Shown here: positions 8,261-16,436 of the stretch, piece after piece
Layout of the letters: every line of letters begins with the position of its first letter
Position numbering within the stretch: position 1 is the first letter of the stretch
Source: Rhizobiales bacterium CCH10-E5
GTDB taxonomy: Bacteria; Pseudomonadota; Alphaproteobacteria; Rhizobiales; Beijerinckiaceae
NCBI GenBank assembly: GCA_001556125.1
Contig: LSIG01000136.1
Coordinates: 1-64,000, forward strand
Length of the DNA: 64,000 nucleotides
Direction: 5' to 3'
The notes under the pieces: model-generated
Told to the model about the DNA's origin: nothing
The model's input: the letters and a program-made list of their open reading frames with translations, nothing else
Databases searched by the model: none
Made by a program: the position numbers and the translations under genes

Positions 8261-8440
8261 GCGGCAAGCCGGCCCGGTGTCTGTTTCACCGGCGTCCTGG
8301 GGAGGATGCTCAGTCCCATTTCAGGCGGGATGGTCCGATACAGCAAGCCCCATCGAAGGGCCACCGCTGGCGATCGTGGATGTATCGGCGGCGGCGGGCG
8401 TACGCCTTGTTTCGCTGGCGGCGCCATGACATGAGGAGGC

Positions 8441-9331
8441 ATGGCACCCCCCGTCACTGTTCTGATTCCGAGCCAGTTTTCTGGGCAGACAATGACGCAG
8501 TTGACCCAACAGATCGTTGAGGCATCCCACAACAATGAATTGCCGGCGACTATCTGCTTTGATTTCAGCGCCCTGAATTTTATTCAGCCCGCTGGGCTAG
8601 TATTCCTCAGCAACCTCATAGAATGGCTGAAAGAGAAAGAGCGATCTGTTACCTTCTCGGGCGTGAGGTCGACATGTCCAGCCATACGATATCTCGACGA
8701 TTGCGGCTTCTTCATCAGCCATCAGGAAGCGGCTATTGTGGTTGGTGCTGCTCCCCGTTCAACTTCGATACCTTACACGAAGGTGGCGCAGCCTAACAGC
8801 CATGACTGGCTCGATGGCCGCTTCATTCCCTGGCTATCCGCTCGGTTGGACCAAACGGCGGCGACGCTGGCTCCTCTGCGGACCTGTTTGGCCGAAATCA
8901 TCAACAACATCGCTGATCACACGCGCTACGATATCGGCGGCATTTCAGCGCAGCACTTTCCTGCGGCGAACCGATTGGAAATCGCCGTCGCAGACTTTGG
9001 TCTCGGCATTCCGCGCTCAGTTCGGCGAGTTCGCGAAGGACTTTCCGATGCAAACGCCATAATCCTGGCGTGCGAGCGGGATTTCACTACCCAGAGCACT
9101 CCGCGCAACCGCGGGGCGGGGCTCGACTACCTGCTTGACGTCGTACCAAGAGCAGAAATCGGAACTATCTCCATCTATGGGGGTAATGCTATCGTAACTT
9201 TTGAGAGCGGTGATGACGTTCCTAAGGTGCGGACCACTGCCGGGTTTTGCCCCGGAACTCTCGTACAGATCGACATCATGACCGACCGGCTCAGGCCGGC
9301 CACTGATGAAGAGGAGGACTTCGCATGGTGA
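8441..9331 (+). CDS. STAS-like domain fused to GHKL/HATPase_c domain
   Basis: The product is 296 aa. Residues about 5-95 look like a STAS domain (strand VTVLIP, then ICFDFSALNFIQPAGLVFL). Residues about 140-282 are a GHKL ATPase: N-box EIINNIADH (E152, N156), G1 box VADFGLGIP (D185, G187, G189), G2-like RGAGLDYLL (224-231) and a final strand GTLVQIDI. There is no His phosphotransfer domain, so this is not a classical sensor kinase; anti-sigma/anti-anti-sigma proteins are the closest architecture. The AGGAGG upstream is very close to the ATG. The gene overlaps the DUF4325 gene (ATG at 9325) and GC content is lower than in the flanks. It is probably prophage cargo. Confidence 0.8.
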   Translation: MAPPVTVLIPSQFSGQTMTQLTQQIVEASHNNELPATICFDFSALNFIQPAGLVFLSNLIEWLKEKERSVTFSGVRSTCPAIRYLDDCGFFISHQEAAIVVGAAPRSTSIPYTKVAQPNSHDWLDGRFIPWLSARLDQTAATLAPLRTCLAEIINNIADHTRYDIGGISAQHFPAANRLEIAVADFGLGIPRSVRRVREGLSDANAIILACERDFTTQSTPRNRGAGLDYLLDVVPRAEIGTISIYGGNAIVTFESGDDVPKVRTTAGFCPGTLVQIDIMTDRLRPATDEEEDFAW

Positions 9332-9618
9332 TCACGGTGAGGGCTATCGTTCCCGCGTGTGATACGAACCTGCAGGGCGATGCCGTGCGGGACGCGATCA
9401 CACGCGCGCTGTCGTCTGGCGGCGACATTGAGGTATCGTTCGCAGGGATCACCTCGGCGACAACGTCATTCGTTAACTCAGCGTTCGTTGACCTACTGAA
9501 CGCGCTCTCGTTCGATGAGATCAAGCGGCGCATTCGCGTTGTCCATTCAACACGCCAGATCAATGATATGATCAAGAACCGCTTGAGTCACGAAGCTCAG
9601 CGCGCGCTCGCGGCTTAA
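9325..9618 (+). CDS. DUF4325 STAS-like protein
   Basis: The product is 97 aa, overlapping the upstream ATPase gene. It follows the DUF4325 pattern: GDAVRDAITRAL helix, a strand with IEVSFAGITSATTSFVNSAF (residues about 35-54, conserved S-F-V/A-N motif), a helix FVDLLNAL, then IRVVHSTRQINDMI. This family is a STAS-like domain often encoded next to HATPase proteins. By analogy with anti-sigma antagonists it may bind the ATPase partner and switch on a signal; the output target is not visible here. A terminator follows at 9653. Confidence 0.8.
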   Translation: MVITVRAIVPACDTNLQGDAVRDAITRALSSGGDIEVSFAGITSATTSFVNSAFVDLLNALSFDEIKRRIRVVHSTRQINDMIKNRLSHEAQRALAA

Positions 9619-9652
9619 GGTCGGCGCCAACGAAATCGCTTAGCGCTACAGA

Positions 9653-9677
9653 CCCCGCCCTAGCCGGCGGGGTTTTT
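9653..9677 (+). terminator. Rho-independent terminator
   Basis: A perfect 7-bp GC stem (CCCCGCC, 9653-9659, with GGCGGGG, 9666-9672) is followed by five T. It closes the STAS/DUF4325 operon. The stretch from here to 9937 holds nothing else I can support except the gene start discussed next. Confidence 0.9.
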
Positions 9678-9937
9678 CATGCTGACGAGGCGTGCGTATA
9701 ATCGTCATGGCCCACCGACCGGTAACGTGAGTACACAGTGAGCCGGCCGACTCCAGACTGGGCTCAAAAACGAAGGGTGCCAAACGCCCCCGTTACTCGG
9801 TAAAAATGTAACAGAAATCCGAGGTTTGGTAACGCGGATCCAAGAATCTGGAGATCCAGTGCAAACGCCTCGGAAAGCGTTACACGGCGGCGCCGGTGGC
9901 GTTGTCCTGGCGCACCGTCCGCGCCTACCTTGGGCCG

Positions 9938-10210
9938 ATGAGGAACCCCCGCCGCTGCTGTGATGCCCAAGGCCAAGAGGTCGCACCGGAGACGGTCGAT
10001 GGGCTGCTGGCGGCCGGCATCTGCCGGGCCGAGATCTGGTGCAACGGCTGCCATCGCCACGCCAAGGTCGCGATCGAGCGCTTCGCAGCCGACACGCCCA
10101 TCCCCGACCTCTCTTTGCGCTTTCGGTGCTCGGTGTGCGGCGGGCGCAACCTCTCTTCCCGGCCGAGCGTCATTGACCACTATGCGGTGCTGCGTGAGCG
10201 GCGACTGTAA
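9938..10210 (+). CDS. Small zinc-ribbon-like hypothetical protein
   Basis: The product is 90 aa from the ATG at 9938; a GTG 42 bases upstream is an alternative start giving 104 aa. The C-terminal half carries CNGCHRH and FRCSVCGGRN, two Cys pairs spaced like a zinc ribbon. The Cys at the N-terminus (RRCCDAQG) may add to this. Such short proteins are common in rhizobial prophages and are of unknown function. It is followed by a perfect inverted repeat between it and the convergent gene on the other strand. Confidence 0.55.
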   Translation: MRNPRRCCDAQGQEVAPETVDGLLAAGICRAEIWCNGCHRHAKVAIERFAADTPIPDLSLRFRCSVCGGRNLSSRPSVIDHYAVLRERRL

Positions 10211-10238
10211 CCGGGGCCGGGGGGCGCACATACCCATA

Positions 10239-10278
10239 GACCGGCCCGTGACGTCGGAGGTCAACGCACGGGCCGGTC
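10239..10278. terminator. Bidirectional terminator-like inverted repeat
   Basis: A perfect 12-bp inverted repeat (GACCGGCCCGTG at 10239-10250 and its complement at 10267-10278), followed by TCTTCT, lies between convergent genes. The symmetry and location suggest it stops transcription from both sides. Confidence 0.65.
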
Positions 10279-10292
10279 TCTTCTGTTGGCGC

Positions 10293-11360
10293 CTACGAGC
10301 TTACCACCACACTGGTATCAGATAGATACGAATTTGCGGTCGCACGAATCCTGTCAGCGCACTCGTATATTTCATCGAGCGAATCGATCTTGACCTTGTC
10401 TTCCTTGTCGCCATCGAAGAGACCAACGTATTTGACGGCCCTGTTAAACCAAAGCCGGACCAACGGCTTTCTGTTGTTGTTATCGACGAGCACGCCACAG
10501 TAGCTTTTTTGATCCCGCATCACAACACGGGCTGGTTTTAGGATGTCGCGAACGATAGCGCGGACGATCATAAAACCCTCCCGCTCTTCCTCGGTCGTTA
10601 CGACCTCTTCCTCGTCTACGAGATCGGTACCTATTTCTGGCGTAGCGGTTTCAGCGAGCGCGGTTGACAGGCGGCTCTGGACTGATTCACGAACTATCTC
10701 TCGAAATGCCGCTTTTACCATTGGGGTGAATTGTTCACGTATTTGGCTGGTAAATCGACCATTATAGAGACCTACAGTGACCATGCGCACAAAATCTTCG
10801 GGCGGATCTTCCATTACGCCCGAAATTGATTTCTTTATTGCACTGGTGTATTTAAGTCGGTGGGCAGATTGTAGTATTCCATCAACATTAAATTCAGATC
10901 GTGAAAATTTTTTCAGCTCTACAAGCATTTGATTTTGTAGATCAGACAAATCAAACGTCAAGAACGGCTTGTCGTCCAATTTGTTCGGAGCCACTAAATC
11001 TGTGTGGAAATGAAACGTTCTTCCGTTAGTCAATATAGCGAACCTGGCATTTGTAACCGAAAAATACCGATACAGCTGGGCTAGATGAATTTTGTCAAGC
11101 GATGTTGAGATCGGCTTGCATTCAATCAGAATGCGTATTTCATCGTCGATCTTTATCGCGTAGTCGACCTTTTCGCCCTTCTTGCCGACCGCGTCGGCGC
11201 AAAATTCGGGGATCACCTCGGCGGGATTGAAGACGTCGTAATCGAGAGCCGCAAGAAATGGCAAAACGATAGCTGTCTTTAGTGCCTCCTCCGTGAGCAT
11301 AGCGCTCGAATGGGTTTTGATCCGATCAGCAAGAACGCGCAACTTCTCTTCGACACTCAT
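10293..11360 (-). CDS. Type I restriction enzyme R-subunit N-terminal domain protein (HSDR_N-like nuclease)
   Basis: The product is 355 aa from the ATG at 11360 (GGGGG upstream; a GTG at 11387 would add nine residues). The N-terminus has the HSDR_N / PD-(D/E)XK fold: LTEEALKTAIVLPFLAALDYDVF, then VDYAIKID with D66, ILIECKP with E80 and K82, and QLYRYF after it. This is the nuclease signature of type I restriction R subunits. The helicase domain is missing and no hsdM or hsdS is nearby. Orphans of this kind are frequent cargo of prophages and islands, so a role in defence is possible but unproven. The gene is clearly more AT-rich than its surroundings, a sign of transfer. Confidence 0.75.
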   Translation of the reverse strand: MSVEEKLRVLADRIKTHSSAMLTEEALKTAIVLPFLAALDYDVFNPAEVIPEFCADAVGKKGEKVDYAIKIDDEIRILIECKPISTSLDKIHLAQLYRYFSVTNARFAILTNGRTFHFHTDLVAPNKLDDKPFLTFDLSDLQNQMLVELKKFSRSEFNVDGILQSAHRLKYTSAIKKSISGVMEDPPEDFVRMVTVGLYNGRFTSQIREQFTPMVKAAFREIVRESVQSRLSTALAETATPEIGTDLVDEEEVVTTEEEREGFMIVRAIVRDILKPARVVMRDQKSYCGVLVDNNNRKPLVRLWFNRAVKYVGLFDGDKEDKVKIDSLDEIYECADRIRATANSYLSDTSVVVSS

Positions 11361-11423
11361 GTCGATGCCCCCGTTTCCCTGACGCACACGCTCGCATAGC
11401 GGCCAGCCTGACGCTAGCGCGCT

Positions 11424-12593
11424 TTAGTCGGACGCCAGATACCCGGCCCAATCCGTCATCAGAGCCCGCCGCTTTTCAAGCGCATCGCTGCGCCGATATG
11501 CCTGCTCAACATCGTTGCCAACGGCATGGGCAAGGCAGGCTTCCGCGACCTCCCTCGGGTGCTCCGTGCAGTCGCCAGCCCAGTCGCGGAACATCGAGCG
11601 CAGGCCATGCAGGGTCGCGGCCTTATCTGGCGAGGCCAGCCGGAGCGCCTTGGTCATAGCCGTGTCGGACACAGGCTTGCCGTCTTGACTGCCGCCGAAG
11701 ATGAACTGGCTGGTTGCCTTCTGCCGCATGGTATCGACGATCTCTATCGCTCGATCGGTCAGCGGAACGACATGCTCTTTACCTGCCTTCATTCTCTCGG
11801 CGGGGACGGTCCATGTCTTCGCCTTTGTATCGACCTCGCTGAAGACTGCCTCGCGCCCCTCGCGGGTTCTGGTAGCGGTTAGCGCAAGGAACTCCACGGC
11901 GCGGGCTGCCGTGCCGGATGACTGCCTAAGCTTCTTGGCGAATGCAGGACCATCCTTATAGGCGAGCGCGGCGTGATGCCCCCGCTGAAGCTTCTTCCGA
12001 GCGGGCATCACCTTATCCAGAAGGCCACGCCAACGGGCCGGATTACCTGCTGTCCGCCACTCATGAGCAATCGCATAGTCGATTACCGCTTGGATGCGCG
12101 ACCGCAGGCGATCGGCGGTTTCGGGACGCTCTTGCCAGTGCGGCATGAGGCAGTCCTTCACATCGCCCATGACGATGTCTGCGACAGGTTTGTCATGCAG
12201 GGGCTTCGCGTACTCGCGCAGCGTCATCCGCCACTGGTCGGCGTGCTTTGAATTGGTCCACTCGGATTCTTTGGCCGAGATCAGATCCTCCATGCAATCC
12301 TTGAACGTCTTCGGCTTGTGCGGCCTCCGCTCGCTCATAGGATCTTCACCGCGAGCCAGGCGTTGGCGGATGACCTCAGCCTTCTCCCGAGCCAATGCGA
12401 GCGAGACCGGCGCGGTGCCCTGCCCATAGCCGCCAAGGCCGATCTCTGAACGAGCCGTGCCACGGCGGTAAATGAAGAGCCAGTTCTTGGAACCCTTCGC
12501 CTGCACCCGGATATAGAGACCGTCGCCATCACCGTAGATACCCGGCTTGTCGAGCGTCTTCACCCTGGTCTCTGAGAGCTTATTCCTGGCCAA
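11424..12593 (-). CDS. P4-type tyrosine recombinase (prophage/island integrase)
   Basis: The product is 389 aa. I chose the TTG at 12593 (MARNKLSETRVKTL) because GGAGG lies five bases before it; a longer TTG start exists. The N-terminal arm-binding domain (DUF4102, GDGDGLYIRV, KNWLFIYRR) is followed by a core-binding domain and the catalytic domain. The latter has R242 (LTATRT), K269 (ERMKAGKEH), H329-x-x-R332 (LHGLRSMFRDW), H356 and nucleophile Y366 (EQAYRR). All active-site residues are present, so it could integrate or excise the element. Integrases of this kind usually lie next to the attachment site; no tRNA or clear direct repeat was seen. Confidence 0.95.
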   Translation of the reverse strand: MARNKLSETRVKTLDKPGIYGDGDGLYIRVQAKGSKNWLFIYRRGTARSEIGLGGYGQGTAPVSLALAREKAEVIRQRLARGEDPMSERRPHKPKTFKDCMEDLISAKESEWTNSKHADQWRMTLREYAKPLHDKPVADIVMGDVKDCLMPHWQERPETADRLRSRIQAVIDYAIAHEWRTAGNPARWRGLLDKVMPARKKLQRGHHAALAYKDGPAFAKKLRQSSGTAARAVEFLALTATRTREGREAVFSEVDTKAKTWTVPAERMKAGKEHVVPLTDRAIEIVDTMRQKATSQFIFGGSQDGKPVSDTAMTKALRLASPDKAATLHGLRSMFRDWAGDCTEHPREVAEACLAHAVGNDVEQAYRRSDALEKRRALMTDWAGYLASD

Positions 12594-12712
12594 TGAAGCC
12601 TCCGCCGAACGGCCGTCTTGCAACGCTTATCATAACCGTAACTTTGACAATCGCGATTTTACGAGTCTTTTCAAGGTCAGAAACTGCATATGGTCAACAA
12701 AAACGGCGGAGA

Positions 12713-12731
12713 GGCGGACGCCCTGTCCGCC
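12713..12731 (-). terminator. Terminator-like hairpin downstream of the CPBP gene
   Basis: A 7-bp perfect stem (GGCGGAC / GTCCGCC) with a five-base loop is followed, on the minus strand, after about nine bases by a run of five T. It fits a terminator for the minus-strand gene ending at 12764. Confidence 0.5.
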
Positions 12732-12763
12732 ATTTGCGCAGATTGTCGAACAACTGCGACCCG

Positions 12764-13636
12764 TTACGAACCCTTGCGCTTCCAGATTGGCGGCATCAGG
12801 TGGCCACGGCGGATGGCGATCATGAGCAGGATCACGCCAGCCGAGGTGCAGAATACAAGCGCGAAGATTGAATGCTCCATGCCGAAGGCGCCACCGGTCA
12901 GCCATTCTGGCCCTGCGATCGCTGCCTTCAGCAGGCCTGGCTCGGTGACCGAGCCCGAGACGACGCCGGAGAAAACCGCCGATTGGAAATAGTTCCATCC
13001 CATATGCAGCCCCATGCAAATCCAGAGGCGGCGCGTGACCATGTACGCCGCCGACAACAGAAGCCCGGCCTCAATGGAAATGTAGATCGCGCCACCGAGG
13101 GTTGCCGCAGGGTTCAGAAGGTGAAGCAAGCCGAACACGAGAGATGACGCTGCGATGCCCGCCCAGCTTCCGAGAATGTCTTCAACGGACTGATGCAGGA
13201 TGCCGCGAAAAAGGAGTTCCTCGAAGATGCCCGATTTGATTGCCAGGGCGAGATTGGGCAGCAGGAACATGATGGGGTTGAACCCCACGACTGTGTAGTA
13301 GCCAAGCAGCATCAAGCTCACGGCGCATGCAGTGTAGAGGCCTGCCCCGAGCAACGCGCCAAGAGCCCATTCACGGACAAGTCCGGGTGTTGAAAGTTCA
13401 GTCACGTCGCGGCGTTCGACAAACTTTCCGTAGGCAACGTAAAGCGCAATTGCGGACAGCCCGAGGACGCTCTGGATCAGCGTGCTCAGCAAGGGCGAAG
13501 CCCGATAATCATCCAGCCACGACTGGGCCTAGCCCATGAACTGTAGCATCGCAGCGCCCAGAACGATGAGGCGGAAAAGCGGCGATCGCAGAACGAGTTG
13601 CCAGATGGGAGTTTGGGCCTCAGCATTCGCATTCAT
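12764..13636 (-). pseudogene. CPBP intramembrane protease gene interrupted by an in-frame amber codon
   Basis: The frame starts with an ATG at 13636 (MNANAEAQTPIW), runs through a first membrane helix (FRLIVLGAAMLQFMG), meets TAG at 13529-13531, and continues in the same frame with AQSWLDDYRASP into the rest of the protease. The downstream part keeps all CPBP/Abi motifs: EELLFRG (the catalytic glutamates), FGLLHLLNP and HMGWNYFQ. Without the first part, translation would have to begin at a TTG (13492). Intact members are multi-helix membrane proteases. So this is one point mutation away from a full-length gene of about 290 codons. Alternatives are a sequencing error, TAG read-through, or use of the TTG to make a 242-aa protein. 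Confidence 0.7.
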
Positions 13637-14091
13637 GTCGTTGCCTCGCCCTCGTGATCCAGCAATGGCAGCATCGCGCGCCCGCGCACAGCAGAGACAA
13701 CCGTGTTCTTCGTCGCGGCTCTCATGGCAGCCGATCTTTTCAGGACCTGAAGCCTCCCGCAAACACGTCGCGGTTCGCGCCAACTGGCTTTTCCTGACGT
13801 TTGAACGATGCCCTTTGGCTGCCAGCCCCTCCCCTGAACGCGAAGCCATGTGCCGGAGCCGGAGCAGAACGCTCGCATCCAGCTTCCCCTCTCCGCCATC
13901 CCGACATTGCTGAGCGACGCAGAGCGCCAACCACAGGGTCGGGGACGCCAGGCCCTCTGCATGGCTCCGCCAAGCCGGGAGCGGCACCCTGTGGCCCCCT
14001 TTGTCGCGCATGTGCGGTCTCCCGGTGAACGTGGCCGCGGCGCGCGCGCAGGCGCGCGATCGTCGCCGGATCAAGGCCACCGATCGCCGGC
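13637..14091. other. Intergenic stretch with no supported gene
   Basis: This is 455 bases between the CPBP start and the end of the LysR gene. Open frames exist on both strands but none has a plausible start, ribosome site or recognisable protein; codon-position bias is absent. It may contain the CPBP promoter and decayed sequence. No repeat or RNA gene was seen. Confidence 0.5.
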
Positions 14092-15012
14092 TCATTGATC
14101 GAGCCCGTAGGAACTCAGCCGCGGATCGAGTTCGAATTCATGGGCGAGGAAGTCAATCATCGCGCGGACCTTGGGCGCCAGGAAACGCCGTGAGGGATAG
14201 ACGGCCTGCGTCGGCAAGGGCTTCGGCTCGAAATCGGCAAGAATGACCGCGAGGCGGCCCGAGGCGATCTCGTCGGTGAAATGCCAGACCGGAACCACGC
14301 CGATGCCGAGACCGGCGAGCACGCCCTCGCGCACGCCCTCGGAGTTGTTGACGCGATAGCGCCCGGAGACCGTCACCGACACCGGTCCGTCGCGGCCCGA
14401 GAACTCCCAGCGATTGCCGGTCGCCAGCCGCGCATAGACGATGCAGTCATGACGGGCGAGATCGGCGGGCACGGCCGGCGTTCCGTAAGCGGCCAGATAG
14501 GTGGGGCTGGCGACGGTGACGCGCCGCGTCAGCCCGATCCGGCGCGCAATCAGGGACGGATCGATGATCGCGCCGATGCGGATGGCGAGATCGATGCCCT
14601 CCTCGACGAGATCGGTGAAACCGTCGTTCATGACGAGGTCGATGGTTACGCCCGGATGGCGCGCGAGAAAGGCCGGAAGCCGTGGCACGACATGCAGCCG
14701 GCCGAACACAACGGGGCAGGCCAGCCGCAGCAGCCCCGTCGGCGCGAGCCGCTGGCGACCGACCGACCCCAGCGCCTGCTGCACGCTGTCGAGCGTCTGG
14801 CGCGCCTGCTCATAAAGAACGCGGCCATCCTCGGTGACGGCGAGGGCCCGCGTCGTCCGCTGAAACAGCAGCGCGCCGACCCGCTCTTCCAACGCCGCGA
14901 TCTGCCGCGAGATCGTCGGCTGGCTGGTGTTGAACTCGGCCGCCACGGCCGTGAAGGAGCCGGTCTCGACGACCCGCTGGAATGTTTTGAACAGGGTCAG
15001 CAGATCAGACAT
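14092..15012 (-). CDS. LysR-family transcriptional regulator
   Basis: The product is 306 aa. The N-terminal winged HTH (FKTFQRVVETGSFTAVAAEF, then SQPTISRQIAALEE) is followed by the LysR substrate-binding domain with FTDLVEEGIDLAIRIG and the GIGVVPVWH segment. It is transcribed away from a carboxymuconolactone decarboxylase-like gene and a peroxiredoxin-like gene. By the usual LysR logic it probably controls them and itself through the palindrome at 15013-15032. The inducer is unknown. Related regulators next to AhpD- and Prx-like genes often respond to oxidants or electrophiles; this is inference. Confidence 0.9.
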   Translation of the reverse strand: MSDLLTLFKTFQRVVETGSFTAVAAEFNTSQPTISRQIAALEERVGALLFQRTTRALAVTEDGRVLYEQARQTLDSVQQALGSVGRQRLAPTGLLRLACPVVFGRLHVVPRLPAFLARHPGVTIDLVMNDGFTDLVEEGIDLAIRIGAIIDPSLIARRIGLTRRVTVASPTYLAAYGTPAVPADLARHDCIVYARLATGNRWEFSGRDGPVSVTVSGRYRVNNSEGVREGVLAGLGIGVVPVWHFTDEIASGRLAVILADFEPKPLPTQAVYPSRRFLAPKVRAMIDFLAHEFELDPRLSSYGLDQ

Positions 15013-15032
15013 TCATACATGTTACGTATCAA
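15013..15032. promoter_or_regulatory. LysR-type operator (T-N11-A palindrome)
   Basis: ATAC at 15015-15018 and GTAT at 15026-15029 are separated by seven bases and fit the T-N11-A rule (T15016, A15028). The symmetry extends outwards by further bases (TTC...CAA, one mismatch). It starts directly beside the LysR start codon in the divergent intergenic region, the normal place for autoregulation and activation of the opposite gene. Confidence 0.6.
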
Positions 15033-15129
15033 TGTTCTGTCGACAAGGGGCGTTATCGGGTCCGGATGAATAGCGCATGGTCCGGTCATGGAGCGGACGC
15101 AAGGGCTGCTCCCAACCCGGAGAGACCCC

Positions 15130-15699
15130 ATGACCGCGTTCACGCTGCACACCGTCGAGACCGCTCCCGAAGCCGCCAAGGCCCAGCTCGCCGGCATCGA
15201 GAAGGCCTGGACCTTCATCCCGAACCTGCACCGCACCCTGGCCGAAAGCCCCGTGACGCTGCAGGCTTATGACGCACTGTTCGGTCTCGTCGGCCAGAGC
15301 AGCTTCACGCCGGCCGAGCAGCAGGTCGCATTTCTCGCGATCAACGTCGCCAATGAATGCGAATACTGCACCGCCGGCCATTCGGTGCTGGCCAAGATGG
15401 CCGGCGTTGCGCCCGACATCATCGCCGCGCTGCGCGAGAGTGCCCCGGTTACGGATGCGCGGCTGGAGGCGCTGCGCCACTTCGTCGAGCAGGTCGTCGC
15501 CGAGCGCGGTTTCGCGGGCGATGACGCGGTCGATGCCTTCCTGGCGGCCGGCTTCACCCGGGCGCAGGTGCTCGAGGTCGTCCTCATCGTCGCGACCAAG
15601 ACGATCTCCAACTACGTCAACCACCTGACCCATACGCCGCTCGATGGCTTCATGGCCCAGACGAAGTGGACGGCGCCGCGCAACCGCGCCCATGCCTGA
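15130..15699 (+). CDS. Carboxymuconolactone decarboxylase/AhpD-like protein
   Basis: The product is 189 aa from the ATG at 15130, after GGAGAG. It has the CMD-family core with ECEYCTAGHS: C77, C80 and H84, the redox-active C-x-x-C-x-x-x-H motif of AhpD-type peroxidase partners. The surrounding helices (FTPAEQQVAFLAINVA; VLEVVLIVATKTISNYVNH) are typical. Proteins of this form take part in peroxide or organic radical defence as thiol disulfide partners; a direct decarboxylase role is unlikely given the CxxC. It lies 57 bases before a peroxiredoxin-like gene and divergent from a LysR regulator, so the three form a stress-response unit. Confidence 0.85.
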   Translation: MTAFTLHTVETAPEAAKAQLAGIEKAWTFIPNLHRTLAESPVTLQAYDALFGLVGQSSFTPAEQQVAFLAINVANECEYCTAGHSVLAKMAGVAPDIIAALRESAPVTDARLEALRHFVEQVVAERGFAGDDAVDAFLAAGFTRAQVLEVVLIVATKTISNYVNHLTHTPLDGFMAQTKWTAPRNRAHA

Positions 15700-15755
15700 A
15701 CGCGCCGCGCCGGCGGCAGGGTCGCCGGCCCCCCACACCATCAGGAGCCGGCTTC

Positions 15756-16418
15756 ATGACCACACAGACCTCCACCAGCCTGAAGCATGACCTCGACGCA
15801 TTCCGGGAGGAATGGACCCGGCGTGTCGGTGCCGACACCGCGACGCTGGTGGCGCAGGACATCGTCAACCTGCGCCAGTCCGGCCTGCTCGACCGCGCCG
15901 CACGCGCTGGATCGCTCGTTCCCGCGCTGAGCCTGCCGAACGCGACCGGCGGTCGCGTCGATCTGCGCGCCCTCGCCGAGGGCGGTCCGCTCGTCATCGT
16001 GTTCTATCGCGGCGGCTGGTGCCCCTACTGCAATCTGGAGCTGCGCAGCTACCAGCAGCGGCTGGCCGAGTTCGCCGCACGGGGCGCGACGCTGGTCGCC
16101 GTCTCGCCGGAGACGCCCGACGACACGCTCGACACGGCGGAGAAGAACGGCCTCGCCTTTCCGGTCCTGTCCGATGTCGGGGGACGCCTGGCCGATGCGC
16201 TCGGCATCCGCTTCCGGCTCTCGCCGGAGATCGAGGCGCTCTACCGCCAGTTCGGCCATGACCTGCCGGCCCGCAACGGCGACGGCGCATGGTCCCTGCC
16301 GGTGCCGGCGACCTTCGTCGTGGCCCGGGGCGGGACGATCGCGGCCGCCTTCGTCGATCCGGATTACCGGGTCCGCTTCGACCCGGCCGAGGCGCTCGCT
16401 GTGCTGGACCGGCTCTGA
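15756..16418 (+). CDS. Peroxiredoxin-like (AhpC/TSA) protein
   Basis: The product is 220 aa from the ATG at 15756, with AGGAG upstream. The thioredoxin fold carries YRGGWCPYCNLEL, with C89 and C92 as a CPYC redox pair, then LVAVSPETPD and a cis-Pro region VPATFVV. This is the peroxiredoxin-like family often called AhpC/TSA with a helical N-terminal extension. It probably reduces hydroperoxides in the cytoplasm. It is co-transcribed with the AhpD-like gene upstream, which may supply electrons. It ends 18 bases before a convergent gene. Confidence 0.85.
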   Translation: MTTQTSTSLKHDLDAFREEWTRRVGADTATLVAQDIVNLRQSGLLDRAARAGSLVPALSLPNATGGRVDLRALAEGGPLVIVFYRGGWCPYCNLELRSYQQRLAEFAARGATLVAVSPETPDDTLDTAEKNGLAFPVLSDVGGRLADALGIRFRLSPEIEALYRQFGHDLPARNGDGAWSLPVPATFVVARGGTIAAAFVDPDYRVRFDPAEALAVLDRL

Positions 16419-16436
16419 CAGGGCCGTCCGACCCTC

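Noticed and set aside
8306..8434. 42-codon frame before the STAS-ATPase gene
   Set aside because: The ribosome-binding-like GGAGG touches the ATG, and the Arg- and Gly-rich product resembles random GC-rich sequence; too weak to list as a gene.
12594..12763. Attachment site or tRNA next to the integrase
   Set aside because: No tRNA-like cloverleaf and no direct repeat with the left side (432-780) could be recognised by eye.
13637..14095. Open frame continuing upstream of the CPBP gene
   Set aside because: It has no ribosome site, no conserved-looking sequence and no motif; the ATG at 13636 explains the protease.
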